A stretch of 64,000 nt of DNA from Dactylosporangium sp. AC04546 (lineage in GTDB: Bacteria; Actinomycetota; Actinomycetes; Mycobacteriales; Micromonosporaceae): NCBI RefSeq assembly GCF_022095675.1, contig NZ_JAHYSG010000030.1, positions 1 to 64,000 of the forward strand, read 5' to 3'. Below are positions 45,044-55,060 of this stretch, one piece after another; the stretch's first letter is position 1, and each line of letters begins with the position of its first letter. Under the pieces are notes generated by a model. That model saw nothing but the letters and a program-made list of their open reading frames with translations, did no database searches and was not told the origin of the DNA. Made by a program: the position numbers and the translations under genes.

Positions 45044-46129
45044 TCAACCCGACTGCCGCTTCGCGGCTCCACCCTTCTTCGGGTTGATCGGCTTGGCGCC
45101 CGGCTTCGGCGCGCGAGACGGCCCGCTGGCCGCGGTGTCCGCACTGCCACCGGTCGCCTTCTTCGGGGCGCCGCCCTGGACCTTGCCATTGGCCCGCTGC
45201 TCGGCCTCGGTCTTGGCCCGGCTGAACAGGGAGCCGAAGCCGGAGGGCTTGGCCTCGCTGGTGGTGCCACTGACGGCCTTCGCGCCCTTCGGCTGCTTGA
45301 ACGGCGTCGTGTTGGTCGTGGCGCTGGCCGGCGGCGGGTACTTGTGCAGCACCCAGTACTGCTGGCCGAGCGTGATCGCGTTGTTCGTGACCCAGTAAAG
45401 GATGACACCGATCGGGAAGTACCAGCCGGAGGTCAGGGTGAAGAACGGGATGCCGTAGAGCATGAACTTCTGGATCATGCGCTGCTGCGGGTCGGTGTTC
45501 CACCCGGTCTTCTTGATCATCTGACGCTGCGTCAGGTAGGTCGTCGTGATCATCAGGACGACCAGGAGCGCGGAGACGACCTTGACCGTGGTCGAGTTGG
45601 CATCGATGCGGGCGAGCTCGGTGGCGTTGCTGCTGAACTTCGCGACGATCGGGGCGTCGAACAGCCGGGCGTCGACCGCGCTCAGGAACTGCGGGATGCT
45701 CCAGCCGTACAGCTCCATCTGGTGGTCGGACGTGCCCGGGCGCAGGTGACGCAGCACGTGCAGCAGGCCGATGAAGACCGGGATCTGGAGGAACATCGGA
45801 AGGCAGCCCATGAGCGGGTTGACCTTCTCCTCCTGGTAGAGCTTCATGACCTCCTTCTGGAGGGTCTCCCGGTCGCCCTTGTGCTTCTCCTGCAGCTCCT
45901 TCATCTTCGGCTGGATCGCCTGCATCGCGCGCTGCGACTTGATCTGCTTGACGAAGATCGGGAACAGCACGACCCGGACCGTGATCACCAGGAACACGAT
46001 CGCGAGGACCCACTGCCAGTTGGTGCCGAGCACGCGGTGATCGGGCACCACCTTGTCCCACACCGAGTGCCAGAACAGCATCACCTGCGAGATCAGCCAG
46101 TAGATCCCGCCCATCAGCTTGCTAATCAC
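45044..46129 (-). CDS. yidC: Membrane protein insertase YidC
   Basis: The 361-residue insertase has five spans. The first pair surrounds [20 protein letters not shown]. The cytoplasmic helical hairpin is [20 protein letters not shown], and [21 protein letters not shown] precedes [14 protein letters not shown]. The conserved arginine of the hydrophilic groove is in [10 protein letters not shown] long basic Lys/Ala/Pro-rich C-terminal tail (about 265-361) may help ribosome binding. The GTG start has GGAGCAG upstream and overlaps the yidD stop (GTGA). Confidence 0.95.
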   Translation of the reverse strand: MISKLMGGIYWLISQVMLFWHSVWDKVVPDHRVLGTNWQWVLAIVFLVITVRVVLFPIFVKQIKSQRAMQAIQPKMKELQEKHKGDRETLQKEVMKLYQEEKVNPLMGCLPMFLQIPVFIGLLHVLRHLRPGTSDHQMELYGWSIPQFLSAVDARLFDAPIVAKFSSNATELARIDANSTTVKVVSALLVVLMITTTYLTQRQMIKKTGWNTDPQQRMIQKFMLYGIPFFTLTSGWYFPIGVILYWVTNNAITLGQQYWVLHKYPPPASATTNTTPFKQPKGAKAVSGTTSEAKPSGFGSLFSRAKTEAEQRANGKVQGGAPKKATGGSADTAASGPSRAPKPGAKPINPKKGGAAKRQSG

Positions 46130-46416
46130 GACACTGCTCCAGTCACGTCAGACTCAGGCTCGGGGGTGGGCTCCGGGTGTGGCGTGGCCCCCCGGCGCGG
46201 TGGCACCGGGTCGAACCCACCTGGGTGGAACGGGTGGCAGCGCAGCAGCCGCCAGATCGCGAGGGCGATTCCCTTGATCGCGCCGTGTGTGCCGACCGCC
46301 TCCAGGGCATAGGCACTGCACGACGGGTAGAACCGGCAACGCGCCGGCAACGCCGGGCTTATCCAACGACGGTACGCGACGATGGGGGCGGCAACGACTC
46401 GGGCTCCGACGTTCAT
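46126..46416 (-). CDS. yidD: Membrane protein insertion efficiency factor YidD
   Basis: The 96-residue product has the family signature [20 protein letters not shown] and [23 protein letters not shown], with three conserved cysteines. It aids YidC-dependent insertion. Both ends overlap neighbours by 4 nt (rnpA stop / yidC start), showing tight coupling. Confidence 0.94.
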   Translation of the reverse strand: MNVGARVVAAPIVAYRRWISPALPARCRFYPSCSAYALEAVGTHGAIKGIALAIWRLLRCHPFHPGGFDPVPPRRGATPHPEPTPEPESDVTGAVS

Positions 46417-46781
46417 CGACGGCCGCCTCGGTTCCGCGGGCGCTGGACGGCCATGATGGCCTCATTAAGATCGATTTGGAGGGTGTCGTACCGCTGGGAA
46501 GCCGCGTCAGGCAGCGCCCGCACAACGATCACCGAGCCGGCTGGCAGGTCGGCGAGTTGGGGTCGCACCAGGTGCCGCAGGCGGCGCTTGACCGCGTTGC
46601 GGACGACCGCGTTGCCGACGGCCTTGGACACGACGAAGCCGGCGCGGGGCGCCGGCTCGGTCGTTGCTTCTGCAGACTGCATGTAGTGCACCACGAGGGC
46701 TCCGCGGCCGGCGCGGCGACCGTTGCGAATAGTGGCGGCGAAATCCTCACGCCGCCGCAGTCGCTGTGCGGCCGCCAGCAC
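46413..46781 (-). CDS. rnpA: Ribonuclease P protein component
   Basis: The 122-residue cofactor of the RNase P ribozyme matures tRNA 5' ends. I use the GTG at 46781 ([19 protein letters not shown]) with GGAGG 4 nt upstream. The RNR signature is [20 protein letters not shown]. The frame is open further upstream through rpmH, but no homology is expected there. Confidence 0.94.
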   Translation of the reverse strand: MLAAAQRLRRREDFAATIRNGRRAGRGALVVHYMQSAEATTEPAPRAGFVVSKAVGNAVVRNAVKRRLRHLVRPQLADLPAGSVIVVRALPDAASQRYDTLQIDLNEAIMAVQRPRNRGGRR

Positions 46782-46807
46782 GCTGCCTCCCGGAGGGGTT
46801 GCGTCGG

Positions 46808-46945
46808 TCAGGCCGACAGGCGGTCGCGCCCCTTGGCGCGGCGCGCCGACAGGATCGCACGGCCGGCACGGGTGCGCATGCGCAGCCGGAAACCGTGGGT
46901 CTTCGCGCGCCGGCGGTTGTTCGGCTGGAAGGTGCGCTTGCTCAC
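46808..46945 (-). CDS. rpmH: 50S ribosomal protein L34
   Basis: The 45-residue basic bL34 reads [19 protein letters not shown] and continues to [19 protein letters not shown]. The GTG start at 46945 has AGGAG 7 nt upstream. It heads the minus-strand operon rpmH-rnpA-yidD-yidC-jag, divergent from dnaA. Confidence 0.96.
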   Translation of the reverse strand: MSKRTFQPNNRRRAKTHGFRLRMRTRAGRAILSARRAKGRDRLSA

Positions 46946-47469
46946 GTCGGGGCTCCTGTGACTGGCGGGGACGCGGCGCGCCCACGGGATGTCGTATCGG
47001 TGATTGGAGTTTACCAGGCAGCGGTTCTCCAACCGAAACAGGGTACGCGCGGGTGTACGCACCGTCAACGATCAAGGACGCAGCCGCGCGGCGGCCCCCT
47101 GGTGAACCGGGAAATCCACAGGATCGTTGTGGACAACAGTTGAGTGCCTGTGGACAACGCTGTTAACGTGCCCGGTTGCCGGTAGAAACCGCGAAGACCG
47201 GCGACAGGGCATAACGGACTTATCGCCGCAAACAGGCGCGCTGCAGGGGGCAGATGACGCGTCTGACCTGCATTTCCCCGCCGTCTCGGCCGGTCGACCG
47301 CTCAGTCGGCACGTGGCGAGGGGGAATCAGGACGATCCGTCCACGGCACATGACTCGTTGATACACAGGTTGTGGAAAACCTGTGGACAATGATGGCCGG
47401 GACGGCGGGAACCCGGCGCCCGGTCCACTCGCGGTGGGGGCCGCGAATGACGATGGGGGTGCGCGAACG
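46946..47469. promoter_or_regulatory. rpmH-dnaA divergent promoter region with DnaA boxes
   Basis: The 524-bp intergenic region holds perfect TGTGGACAA boxes at 47128, 47149 and 47382, and a weaker GAAATCCACA at 47111. The last sits in a short inverted repeat (CAGGTT/AACCTG). This fits DnaA autoregulation of dnaA. Confidence 0.7.
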
Positions 47470-49101
47470 GTGACTGACACCGACCTCGCAGCAGTGTGGC
47501 ACGCAACGACCGACGAGCTCGCCGACGAGGTGGTCTCGGCGCAGCAGCGTGCCTACCTGCGGCTCACCCGGCTACGGGCCATCGTCGAGGACACCGCGCT
47601 GCTCTCCGTGCCCGACGCGTTCGCGCGCGAGGTGATCGAGACCAAGCTGCGCCCGGTGATCACCGAGGCGCTCTCCCGGCTGCTCGGCCGCGCGATCCAG
47701 GTCGCGGTCACGGTGCGGCCGCCAGAGGACAGCCCGCCGCTGCCCGCGCCGTCGGCGTCGCACTGGTCGAACGGCGCGGCGACGCGCCGCGACCTGTTCG
47801 ACGACCAGCCGCCCGCGCCGCGTGAGCCGAGTGACGGGCTGTTCGACCTGCCCGCCTCCGCCGGCTCGTCCACCGCCAAGGAGCCGGCCGACCGGCCGCA
47901 GCCCGCCGACCGGCACGACCGGCACGAGCGGCACGGCTCGGCGTTCGAGGCCGCGCGCGCCGAGCTGCTGTCGCCGCTGGACGACGAGCCGCCGCTGCCG
48001 CCGCGCCCGCCGTCGCCAGGGACCGGCCGCGACGACCGCAGCCGCCCGAGCACCCCCGCCGGGGACAGCGCCGGGAATCGCCTGAACCCGAAGTACACCT
48101 TCGAGACCTTTGTCATCGGATCCTCGAACCGCTTCGCGCACGCGGCCTCCGTGGCCGTCGCCGAGTCGCCGGCGAAGGCGTACAACCCGCTGTTCATCTA
48201 CGGCGGCTCCGGGCTCGGCAAGACGCACCTGCTGCACGCCATCGGGCAGTACGCGACGATGCTCGGCAACGCCCGGTTCGTGCGCTACGTGTCGACCGAG
48301 GAGTTCACGAACGACTTCATCAACTCCCTGCGGGATGACAAGACCCAGGCCTTCCAGCGCCGGTACCGCGATGTCGACATCCTGCTGATCGACGACATCC
48401 AGTTCCTGGAGACCCGGGAGCGCACGCAGGAGGAGTTCTTCCACACCTTCAACACGCTCCACAACGCCAACAAGCAGATCGTGATCAGCTCCGACCGCTC
48501 GCCCCGGCAGCTGGCGACGCTGGAGGACCGGCTGCGGACCCGCTTCGAGTGGGGCCTGCTGGCCGACATCCAGCCGCCGGACCTGGAGACGCGTATCGCG
48601 ATCCTCCAGAAGAAGGCGGCCCAGGAGCGCCTGTTCGCCCCGCCGGACGTGCTGGAGTTCATCGCGTCGCGCATCGCGTCGTCGATCCGCGAGCTGGAGG
48701 GCGCACTCATCCGGGTCACCGCGTTCGCCAACCTGACGCGCTCGCCCGTCGAGCTGGGCCTGGCCGAAGAGGTACTGCGGGACTTCATCCCCGACGGCTC
48801 CGGCCCGGAGATCACGGCCGACCAGATCATGGCGTCGACGGCCGACTACTTCGGGGTGAGCCTGGAGGACCTGCGGGGCCACAGCCGCTCCCGGGTGCTG
48901 GTGAACGCGCGGCAGGTGGCCATGTACCTCTGCCGCGAGCTGACCGACCTCTCCCTGCCCCGCATCGGCCAGGCCTTCGGCGGCCGCGACCACACGACCG
49001 TCATGCACGCGGACCGCAAGATCCGCCAGCAGATGGCGGAGCGCCGGTCGCTCTACAACCAGATCGCCGAGCTGACGAACCGCATCAAGCAGACCACCTG
49101 A
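47470..49101 (+). CDS. dnaA: Chromosomal replication initiator protein DnaA
   Basis: The 543-residue initiator starts at GTG 47470 ([17 protein letters not shown]); an in-frame GTG at 47383 lies within a DnaA box and is unlikely. Domain I covers about 1-85. Domain II is a long disordered linker (about 86-200, Pro/Asp/Arg-rich). Domain III has Walker [12 protein letters not shown] and Walker [11 protein letters not shown]. Domain IV carries the DNA-binding signature [16 protein letters not shown]. It unwinds oriC, directly downstream, by binding the boxes there. Confidence 0.97.
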   Translation: MTDTDLAAVWHATTDELADEVVSAQQRAYLRLTRLRAIVEDTALLSVPDAFAREVIETKLRPVITEALSRLLGRAIQVAVTVRPPEDSPPLPAPSASHWSNGAATRRDLFDDQPPAPREPSDGLFDLPASAGSSTAKEPADRPQPADRHDRHERHGSAFEAARAELLSPLDDEPPLPPRPPSPGTGRDDRSRPSTPAGDSAGNRLNPKYTFETFVIGSSNRFAHAASVAVAESPAKAYNPLFIYGGSGLGKTHLLHAIGQYATMLGNARFVRYVSTEEFTNDFINSLRDDKTQAFQRRYRDVDILLIDDIQFLETRERTQEEFFHTFNTLHNANKQIVISSDRSPRQLATLEDRLRTRFEWGLLADIQPPDLETRIAILQKKAAQERLFAPPDVLEFIASRIASSIRELEGALIRVTAFANLTRSPVELGLAEEVLRDFIPDGSGPEITADQIMASTADYFGVSLEDLRGHSRSRVLVNARQVAMYLCRELTDLSLPRIGQAFGGRDHTTVMHADRKIRQQMAERRSLYNQIAELTNRIKQTT

Positions 49102-49120
49102 CCTCGACGTCGCATCGCGC

Positions 49121-49178
49121 CGTGATCAAGGGAAACTCCTGGCTGCCCTGACGGCCAGAAGCTTCCCTTGATCATGGG
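49121..49178. repeat. Palindromic intergenic element, copy 3
   Basis: GTGATCAAGGGAA (49122-49134) faces TTCCCTTGATCATGGGC (49163-49179). The centre has TGGC / GCCA and shares TGAC-R-GCCAGA with copy 1. It lies 20 bp after the dnaA stop and may also terminate dnaA transcription. Confidence 0.8.
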
Positions 49179-49450
49179 CAGCGGGCGGCCACCACGGGGT
49201 CGGAGCGGGTCGAGGCCGACCTGTCGCCAGCCCCGGCTGACGTAGTAGAGGAATGCCGGGAGTCGGCGATGAAGCCGGCCCGCCCGCATGCGGCTGTCGT
49301 CCATCCTGATCGTGGAAGAGCGGCCGGATGAGTGAATGCAGCCGGACAGCCGACCGCGACCAGGCCCGCCACCGGGAACCGGCCCGCGACCTCAACGCCT
49401 AGCCAACGCCCCTCCCCACGGCCACTAGGGCAGCAGCTCCCGCAGTGGCT

Positions 49451-49725
49451 GAGCCATGGTGACCGCACCCGTAGCGGCCGAATCGGTGGCGACGGCGGGT
49501 GACGACCAAAAAAGCGGTGCGCCCGCTCCCGTAGTGGGCGAAGCCATGGCGACGGTCGAGGTGGACGACCAAAGCCGTGGTGACCGCGCCCAAGGCAGAC
49601 AAAGCCGTGGTGACCGCGCCTGCGGCAGGCAAAGCTTTGGCGTCGGTCCCCGTGACGACCAAAAAAAGCGGTGCTGGCCGCTTCCCGCGACGGCCGAAGC
49701 GGCGGTGACCCGTCTCCGCGGACCG
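49451..49725 (+). repeat. Degenerate ~30-bp tandem repeat array in oriC
   Basis: About nine units of 28-35 bp start near 49451, 49480, 49508, 49540, 49571, 49601, 49631, 49661 and 49696. The clearest pair (49571 and 49601) is exactly 30 bp apart and shares AAAGCCGTGGTGACCGCGCC. Other units read GAAGCCATGGCGACGG or AAAAAAGCGGTGC. It separates dnaA from the DnaA-box field. Confidence 0.7.
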
Positions 49726-49815
49726 ACTCAGGCGACGGGCAACCGCTCCCCACGACGGGCCCGAACGGCGGCGGGCGGAGTGGAAGGTCCGGCGGTCAAA
49801 TCGGGCCTCAGCCGG

Positions 49816-50410
49816 TTATCCACAGGGGGTAGGGCAACTTCTCCACAGAAACCGGCTTTCCACCGCAGTTGATCACAGCCTGTGGACTGACCACACTGTC
49901 CACCGTTTCCACAGGGCACCTAGCTGGGATATTGGCCATGTGGCCCCAAGTTGTCCACAGGAAGTCCCCAGCCCGATCCACAAGTTGTACACATATACCC
50001 CCGAGGGGTTCGTCCACACTGTCCACAAGGAATCCACAGAAAAGCTGTGGAAAACTCCGTTTGTGCCAACTTTCCAGGCACCGAAGAGCTCCGGTCACCA
50101 AATCGCTACGCGTTGCGCACAGCCGACGTCCACAGGCTGTGGATAACTACTGGGGAAGCTGTGTGGAAGTCCTGTGGACGCGGCCGAGCTGTAACCGCCG
50201 ACGCTACGCGCCGTAGTGTTCACACGGTCCTCGTTATCCCCAGGCAGTGGATGAACCCTGGGGATTGCCGGTGGACAACCGGTGGACAACGCCTGTGGAC
50301 AAGTAGTTGTCCACAATCCACAGCGTTGTACACAGGGGTTCGTACACACCTCATCCACCGGTCCGCAACGCGCTGACCAGGGAAAATGAGGGTTTTCCAC
50401 AGAATCCACA
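49816..50410. promoter_or_regulatory. oriC DnaA-box field
   Basis: Perfect boxes: TTATCCACA 49816; TTGTCCACA 49951 and 50307; TGTGGATAA 50138; TGTGGACAA 50294. One-mismatch boxes include 49839, 49985, 50010, 50019, 50234, 50270, 50281 and 50326; weaker ones lie at 49881, 49974, 50030, 50046, 50314 and 50402. Both orientations occur, with the densest group at 50270-50334 next to the AT-rich element. Confidence 0.9.
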
Positions 50411-50468
50411 CCACCGATGATTACGAAGGAAATTTCTTTAGAAGAGAAGAAAAAGCAATCATCGGTGG
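50411..50468. other. Candidate DNA unwinding element
   Basis: A 34-bp A/T-rich core (50423-50456, GAAATTTCTTTAGAAG and an AGAAAAAG run) is bracketed by a perfect 12-bp inverted repeat, CCACCGATGATT / AATCATCGGTGG. It is the most AT-rich stretch of the origin and lies directly beside the densest DnaA boxes. Confidence 0.65.
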
Positions 50469-50787
50469 GTGGAAAACTTTGGCGTCCCGATTTGGCGGGG
50501 TCGGTGCACGAGCGCCGCTCGGAGCGCCTAAGGTTCGATGAGCGGCCCGAGGAGTGCGCACCAGCCACCCCTGTCCGCCGCGCACCACAACCACCCACCG
50601 ACACCACAGCCGATGATCGACACCATCGGCGACCATTGACACCGTCACACCCACAGACCACCCGAAGGCCAACGCACCCCGACCCGGCGATGACCGAGCC
50701 GGCAGGAGCGACGGCCGAGGGCGGACGTGAAGCACCATCAGCACCACAGCCTGAGACCTCAGACGAGTCGAACGCGGGAGGACCGCG

Positions 50788-51918
50788 ATGAAGTTCCGAG
50801 TCGAGCGTGACGCGCTCGCCGATGCCGTCGCCTGGACGGCCAAGAGCCTGCCCAGCCGCCCCTCCGTCCCGGTGCTCGCCGGGGTCCTGCTGCGCGTCGC
50901 CGACGGCCGCCTGCAGGTGTCCGGCTTCGACTACGAGGTGTCCAGCCAGGTGACCGTCGAGGTCCAGGCCGACGCCGACGGCGCGACGCTCGTCTCCGGC
51001 CGCCTGCTCGCCGAGATCACCAAGGCGCTGCCCGCCAAGCCGGTCGACCTGGCCGCCGTGGGCTCGCACGTCGAGATCACCTGCGGGAGCGCCCGGTTCA
51101 CGCTGCCGACCATGCCGGTCGAGGACTACCCGACCCTGCCGGAGATGCCCGAGCTGGCGGGGACCGTCGAGGCCGCGGTGTTCGCCGGGGCCGTGTCGCA
51201 GGTGGCGATCGCCGCCGGCCGTGACGACACCCTGCCGATGCTGACCGGCGTGCGGATCGAGCTGGAGGGCACCAAGCTGACCCTGCTGGCGACCGACCGT
51301 TACCGGCTGGCCGTGCGCGAGCTGGAGTGGCGGCCGGACGAGCCCGACGTCAGCTTGGCCGCCCTGGTGCCGGCCCGGACGCTCGACGACACGGCCAAGA
51401 CGCTGGGGCCGCTCGGCGGCTCGGTGTCGGTCGCGCTGTCCCGCGGCAAGCTCGGCGAGGGGATGATCGGTTTCGCCGGCGGCGCCCGCCGTACGACGTC
51501 GCGGTTGCTCGACGGCGACTTCCCGAAGGTGCGGGCCCTTCTGCCCGACACCCACAACGCCCAGGCGCGGGTGTCGGTGTCGGCGCTCAACGAGGTCGTG
51601 CGCCGCGTCGGCCTGGTCGCCGAGAAGCAGACCCCGGTCCGGCTGTCGTTCAGCGCCGACGGTCTCGTCGTGGAGGCGAGCGGCAGCGAGGACGCCCGGG
51701 CGAGCGAGGCGATGGACTGCACCTACGACGGCGAGCCGATGACGATCGCCTTCAACCACCAGTATCTGCTGGACGGCCTCAAGGCGCTCGACGCGCCCAT
51801 CGCCGTGCTGTCCTTCACTGACCCGAAGAAGCCTGCGGTCATGTCTCCGGCGAAGGATGATGGAGAAATCGTCCCGGGGTACTGGTACCTGATCATGCCG
51901 GTCCGCATCGGGAGCTGA
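50788..51918 (+). CDS. dnaN: DNA polymerase III beta sliding clamp
   Basis: The 376-residue clamp starts MKFRVERDALADAVAWTAKS. It has the three-domain clamp pattern (PVLAGVLLRV; LLATDRYRLAVRELEW; FNHQYLLDGLKAL) and the C-terminal YLIMPVRI typical of the binding pocket end. GGAGG precedes the ATG. It tethers replicative polymerase to DNA. Confidence 0.97.
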   Translation: MKFRVERDALADAVAWTAKSLPSRPSVPVLAGVLLRVADGRLQVSGFDYEVSSQVTVEVQADADGATLVSGRLLAEITKALPAKPVDLAAVGSHVEITCGSARFTLPTMPVEDYPTLPEMPELAGTVEAAVFAGAVSQVAIAAGRDDTLPMLTGVRIELEGTKLTLLATDRYRLAVRELEWRPDEPDVSLAALVPARTLDDTAKTLGPLGGSVSVALSRGKLGEGMIGFAGGARRTTSRLLDGDFPKVRALLPDTHNAQARVSVSALNEVVRRVGLVAEKQTPVRLSFSADGLVVEASGSEDARASEAMDCTYDGEPMTIAFNHQYLLDGLKALDAPIAVLSFTDPKKPAVMSPAKDDGEIVPGYWYLIMPVRIGS

Positions 51919-51961
51919 GACAGCCAAGCAGCGCAGAGAGCTGAAATCGGAGGCACCACTA

Positions 51962-52834
51962 ATGCAGCTCGGTCTCGTCGGCCTGGGCCGGATGGGCTTC
52001 AACATGCGCGAGCGGCTGCGGGCCGCCGGGCACGAGGTCGTCGGCTACGACCACCACCCCGACGTCACCGACGTCGCGTCGCTCAACGAACTGGTCGAGA
52101 AGCTCGCCGCGCCGCGCGTGATCTGGATCATGGTCCCGGTGCAGTTCACCGAGCCCACCATCGACGAGCTCTCCGGCCTGCTCGCCGCGGGCGACATCGT
52201 GATCGACGGCGGCAACTCGCGGTTCAGCAACGATCCGCCGCGGGCCGAGAAGCTGGGCAAGAAGGGCATCGGATACCTCGACGTGGGCGTCTCCGGCGGC
52301 ATCTGGGGGCGCACCAACGGCTATGCCCTGATGGTCGGCGGCGACAAGCAGCACGTCGAGCACTGCATGCCGATCTTCGAGGGGCTCAAGCCGGCCGGCG
52401 AGTTCGGCTTCGCACACGCGGGCGGGCCGGGCGCCGGCCACTACGCGAAGATGGTGCACAACGGCATCGAGTACGGCATGATGCACGCCTTCGCCGAGGG
52501 ATACGAGCTGCTCGAGACGTCGGAGTACGTCGAGAACATCCCCGAGGTCATCAAGTCCTGGCGCGCCGGCTCGGTGGTCCAGTCCTGGCTGCTCGACCTG
52601 CTCGACCGGGCCCTCGAGGAGGACCCGAAGCTCGACGCCCTCAAGGGCTACGCCGACGACACCGGCGAGGGCCGCTGGACCGTCGAGGAGGCCATCCGGC
52701 TCGCGGTGCCGATGAACGTGATCGCCGCGTCCCTGTTCGCGCGGTTCGCCTCGCGGCAGGAGGACTCGCCGGCGATGAAGGCGGTGGCCGCGCTGCGCCA
52801 GCAGTTCGGTGGCCACGCCGTGAAGAAGGACTGA
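51962..52834 (+). CDS. gnd: 6-phosphogluconate dehydrogenase (decarboxylating), short type
   Basis: The 290-residue enzyme oxidises 6-phosphogluconate to ribulose 5-phosphate. The Rossmann motif is [12 protein letters not shown]. The catalytic regions are [20 protein letters not shown] and [20 protein letters not shown], with the lysine in HYAKMVHN. It belongs to the ~300-residue class and not the ~470-residue class. It lies between dnaN and recF, as is usual in actinobacteria. GGAGGC precedes the ATG. Confidence 0.95.
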   Translation: MQLGLVGLGRMGFNMRERLRAAGHEVVGYDHHPDVTDVASLNELVEKLAAPRVIWIMVPVQFTEPTIDELSGLLAAGDIVIDGGNSRFSNDPPRAEKLGKKGIGYLDVGVSGGIWGRTNGYALMVGGDKQHVEHCMPIFEGLKPAGEFGFAHAGGPGAGHYAKMVHNGIEYGMMHAFAEGYELLETSEYVENIPEVIKSWRAGSVVQSWLLDLLDRALEEDPKLDALKGYADDTGEGRWTVEEAIRLAVPMNVIAASLFARFASRQEDSPAMKAVAALRQQFGGHAVKKD

Positions 52835-52841
52835 GGAAGGC

Positions 52842-53954
52842 TTGTACGTCCGGGCGCTCGAGCTCGTCGACTTCCGCAGCTATCAGCGGGTGGTCGTCGA
52901 GCTCGACCCCGGGCCGTGCGTCCTGGTGGGGCCCAACGGGGTGGGCAAGACGAACCTCGTCGAGGCGCTGGGGTACATCGCCACCCTCGAATCCCATCGT
53001 GTCGCGACCGACGCGCCGCTGGTCCGGTTCGGGGCCGCCCGCGCCGTGGTGCGCTGCGCCGTCCTGCACGACGAGCGCGAGCTGCTCGTGGAGCTCTCGA
53101 TCGAGCCGGGCAAGGCGAACAAGGCACGGCTCGGCCGTTCGGCGGTGACCCGCACGCGCGACATTCTCGGCGCCCTGAAGATGGTGATGTTCGCGCCCGA
53201 GGACCTGTCGCTGGTCCGGGGCGATCCTTCGGAGCGCCGGCGATACCTCGACGAGCTCCTCCAGCAGCGGCAGCCCCGCTTCGCCGGGGTCCGGTCCGAC
53301 TACGACCGGGTGCTGAAGCAGCGTAACGCGCTGTTGCGCAGCGCGTATCTCGCCCGCAAGACCGGCGGCAGCCGCGGCGGCGACCTCTCCACGCTCGACG
53401 TCTGGGACGCGCACCTCGCGCGGCACGGCGCGCAGCTGATCCGCGCGCGGCTCGACCTGGTCGCCGGGCTCGCGCCGCACGTCGCCAAGGCGTACGCGGC
53501 GGTGAGCGCCAGCCGGTCCGACGCGCGGATCGCCTACAGCCCGTCGGTCGAGCTGCGCGACGACGTCGAGCAGGCACTGCTGGAGAAGCTGGCCGAGGTG
53601 CGCAAGCAGGAGATCGAGCGGGGCGTCACCCTGGCCGGCCCGCACCGCGACGACCTGACCCTGACGCTGGGCGACCTGCCGGCCAAGGGTTACGCGAGTC
53701 ACGGCGAGAGCTGGTCGTATGCGCTGGCGCTGCGGCTGGCCGCCTACGATCTGCTGCGTGACGACGGGGTCGAGCCGGTGCTCATCCTCGACGACGTGTT
53801 CGCCGAGCTCGACGTCGGCCGCCGGGAGCGGCTGGCCGACCTGGTCGGCGGGGCGAGCCAGGTGATCGTCACCTGCGCGGTCGACGATGACGTGCCACGA
53901 TCGCTGCGCGGCGCGCGGTACGAGGTGGGTGGAGGCGAGGTGCGACGTGTCTGA
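52842..53954 (+). CDS. recF: DNA replication and repair protein RecF
   Basis: The 370-residue SMC-like ATPase starts at TTG (encoded as [17 protein letters not shown]) with GAGGAAGG upstream. Walker A is [14 protein letters not shown] (about 31). The ABC signature region is [15 protein letters not shown]. Walker B is [11 protein letters not shown]. It loads RecA at gaps and helps restart replication. It lies 7 bp after gnd, and its end overlaps the next gene by 8 bp. Confidence 0.95.
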   Translation: MYVRALELVDFRSYQRVVVELDPGPCVLVGPNGVGKTNLVEALGYIATLESHRVATDAPLVRFGAARAVVRCAVLHDERELLVELSIEPGKANKARLGRSAVTRTRDILGALKMVMFAPEDLSLVRGDPSERRRYLDELLQQRQPRFAGVRSDYDRVLKQRNALLRSAYLARKTGGSRGGDLSTLDVWDAHLARHGAQLIRARLDLVAGLAPHVAKAYAAVSASRSDARIAYSPSVELRDDVEQALLEKLAEVRKQEIERGVTLAGPHRDDLTLTLGDLPAKGYASHGESWSYALALRLAAYDLLRDDGVEPVLILDDVFAELDVGRRERLADLVGGASQVIVTCAVDDDVPRSLRGARYEVGGGEVRRV

Positions 53955-54462
53955 CGAGCCCAAGCAGGAGCCGGGACAGGGGCCTGAGCTGGCCCGCGCG
54001 GCGGTGGAGGCGGCGCTGGCCAAACACCGCGCCAAGCCGCGCCGCAAGCAGGTCACCGAGCAGCAGGCCCGCCGGCGGGGCGGCTACACCGGCCCCGGCC
54101 CGGACCCGCGGGACCCGCAGCTGTTCGGCGACGTGCTCCAGCGGCTGGTCAAGCAGCGCGGCTGGCAGCGCCCGGCCGCCGAGGCGAAGGTCTTCGGCGA
54201 GTGGGCGCAGGTCGTCGGCGACGACGTCGCGGCTCACTGCCGCCCGCTCAAGCTGGAGCAGGGCGAGCTGACCATCGAGGCGGAGTCGACCGCGTGGGCG
54301 ACCCAGCTGCGGATGCTGGCCGGCAAGCTGCTCGCGCGCATCGCGGGCGAGGTCGGCCACAACGTGGTGACGAAGCTGCACATCCAGGGGCCGACGACGC
54401 CGTCGTGGAGCCGGGGGCCGCGCCGCATCCGTGGCCGGGGGCCCCGCGACACCTACGGGTGA
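53947..54462 (+). CDS. dciA: DUF721 protein, DciA-like helicase-loader candidate
   Basis: The 171-residue product starts at GTG 53947 within the recF end. A basic disordered N-terminus (1-55) is followed by the DUF721/DciA domain: [40 protein letters not shown] and [20 protein letters not shown]. DciA assists loading of replicative helicase in bacteria without DnaC. This recF-gyrB location is typical of actinobacteria. Confidence 0.88.
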   Translation: MSDEPKQEPGQGPELARAAVEAALAKHRAKPRRKQVTEQQARRRGGYTGPGPDPRDPQLFGDVLQRLVKQRGWQRPAAEAKVFGEWAQVVGDDVAAHCRPLKLEQGELTIEAESTAWATQLRMLAGKLLARIAGEVGHNVVTKLHIQGPTTPSWSRGPRRIRGRGPRDTYG

Positions 54463-54502
54463 CCGAGCGCGGCCGCGTCGGACGGTCGCCGGAAGACCGG
54501 AG

Positions 54503-55060
54503 CTAGAAGTCCGCGTAGACGGCGAACCCGCGGATGGCGCACCGGCGGTAGAACTTGGCGAGCACGTCGAGTTCGGCGATCGAGTAGCTCCACTGCGGAG
54601 CGTTGCCCGCGTCGTCACGCAGCGCGTCCAACCGGCTCTGCAGCCAGCGCAGTTGCTGCTCGGCCAGGCGAGAACCCTCCAGCGCCTTGCGCAGCACGGT
54701 GCTCACCGTCTCGAAGGTGATCTCCTCGCCGTACTGCTGGTGGCCGTTGACGAACCGCTCCAGCCCTCCGGCGATCCAGGCGCAGTCGTCGGGGCTGATG
54801 ACCGGGTCTTCGTCCTCGGCGGCCGCGTCCGTGGCGTACAGCACACCGTTGAGTCCGAAGAGGAGGTCGACGAGTTCGGTGTATCCCGTCACGCGCACGG
54901 TGCCCGTCTTCGCCACGTGATCGGCCAGGGCCGCGGCCGGGCCCGCGTGCAGCGGCAGCTTCTCCGCGAGCTCCGCGAAGTCGACGAACTCCGCCGGCGC
55001 CACCGGGTCGTAGAACCGGCCGGTGCGCGGCCACTGCACGGCGACGTTGTCAAGCCCCAT
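54503..55060 (-). CDS. Conserved protein of unknown function, opposite to recF-gyrB
   Basis: The ~185-residue product starts at ATG 55060 (MGLDNVAVQWPRTGRFYDP) with GAGGG 8 nt upstream. It is acidic and largely helical, with a central EDEDPVISPDDCAWIAGGLE and a C-terminal SYSIAELDVLAKFYRRCAIR. No signal peptide, membrane span or cofactor motif is visible. Codon pattern and a clear ribosome-binding site support a real gene. It interrupts the otherwise plus-strand replication cluster. I do not recognise the family. Confidence 0.75.
   Translation of the reverse strand: MGLDNVAVQWPRTGRFYDPVAPAEFVDFAELAEKLPLHAGPAAALADHVAKTGTVRVTGYTELVDLLFGLNGVLYATDAAAEDEDPVISPDDCAWIAGGLERFVNGHQQYGEEITFETVSTVLRKALEGSRLAEQQLRWLQSRLDALRDDAGNAPQWSYSIAELDVLAKFYRRCAIRGFAVYADF

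Larger units (their letters stand above)
49102..50787. other. Origin of chromosome replication (oriC)
   Basis: This is the 1.69-kb dnaA-dnaN interval, the canonical actinobacterial oriC. From left to right: palindromic element copy 3 (49121-49178), a spacer, a degenerate ~30-bp tandem array (49451-49725), the DnaA-box field (49816-50410), the AT-rich element bracketed by an inverted repeat (50411-50468), and about 320 bp of dnaN upstream sequence with the dnaN promoter. No gene is supported inside; open frames through the tandem array exist only because its period is near a multiple of three. Confidence 0.9.

Noticed and set aside
49451..49725. CRISPR array in oriC
   Set aside because: The ~30-bp units are contiguous, degenerate and without spacers, and no cas genes are present.
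50417..50791. A 124-codon plus-strand frame within oriC that overlaps the dnaN start by ATGA
   Set aside because: It begins in the AT-rich element, runs through the dnaN promoter region and has Pro/Thr/Arg-rich sequence with no homology that I recognise. The ATGA overlap is probably chance.
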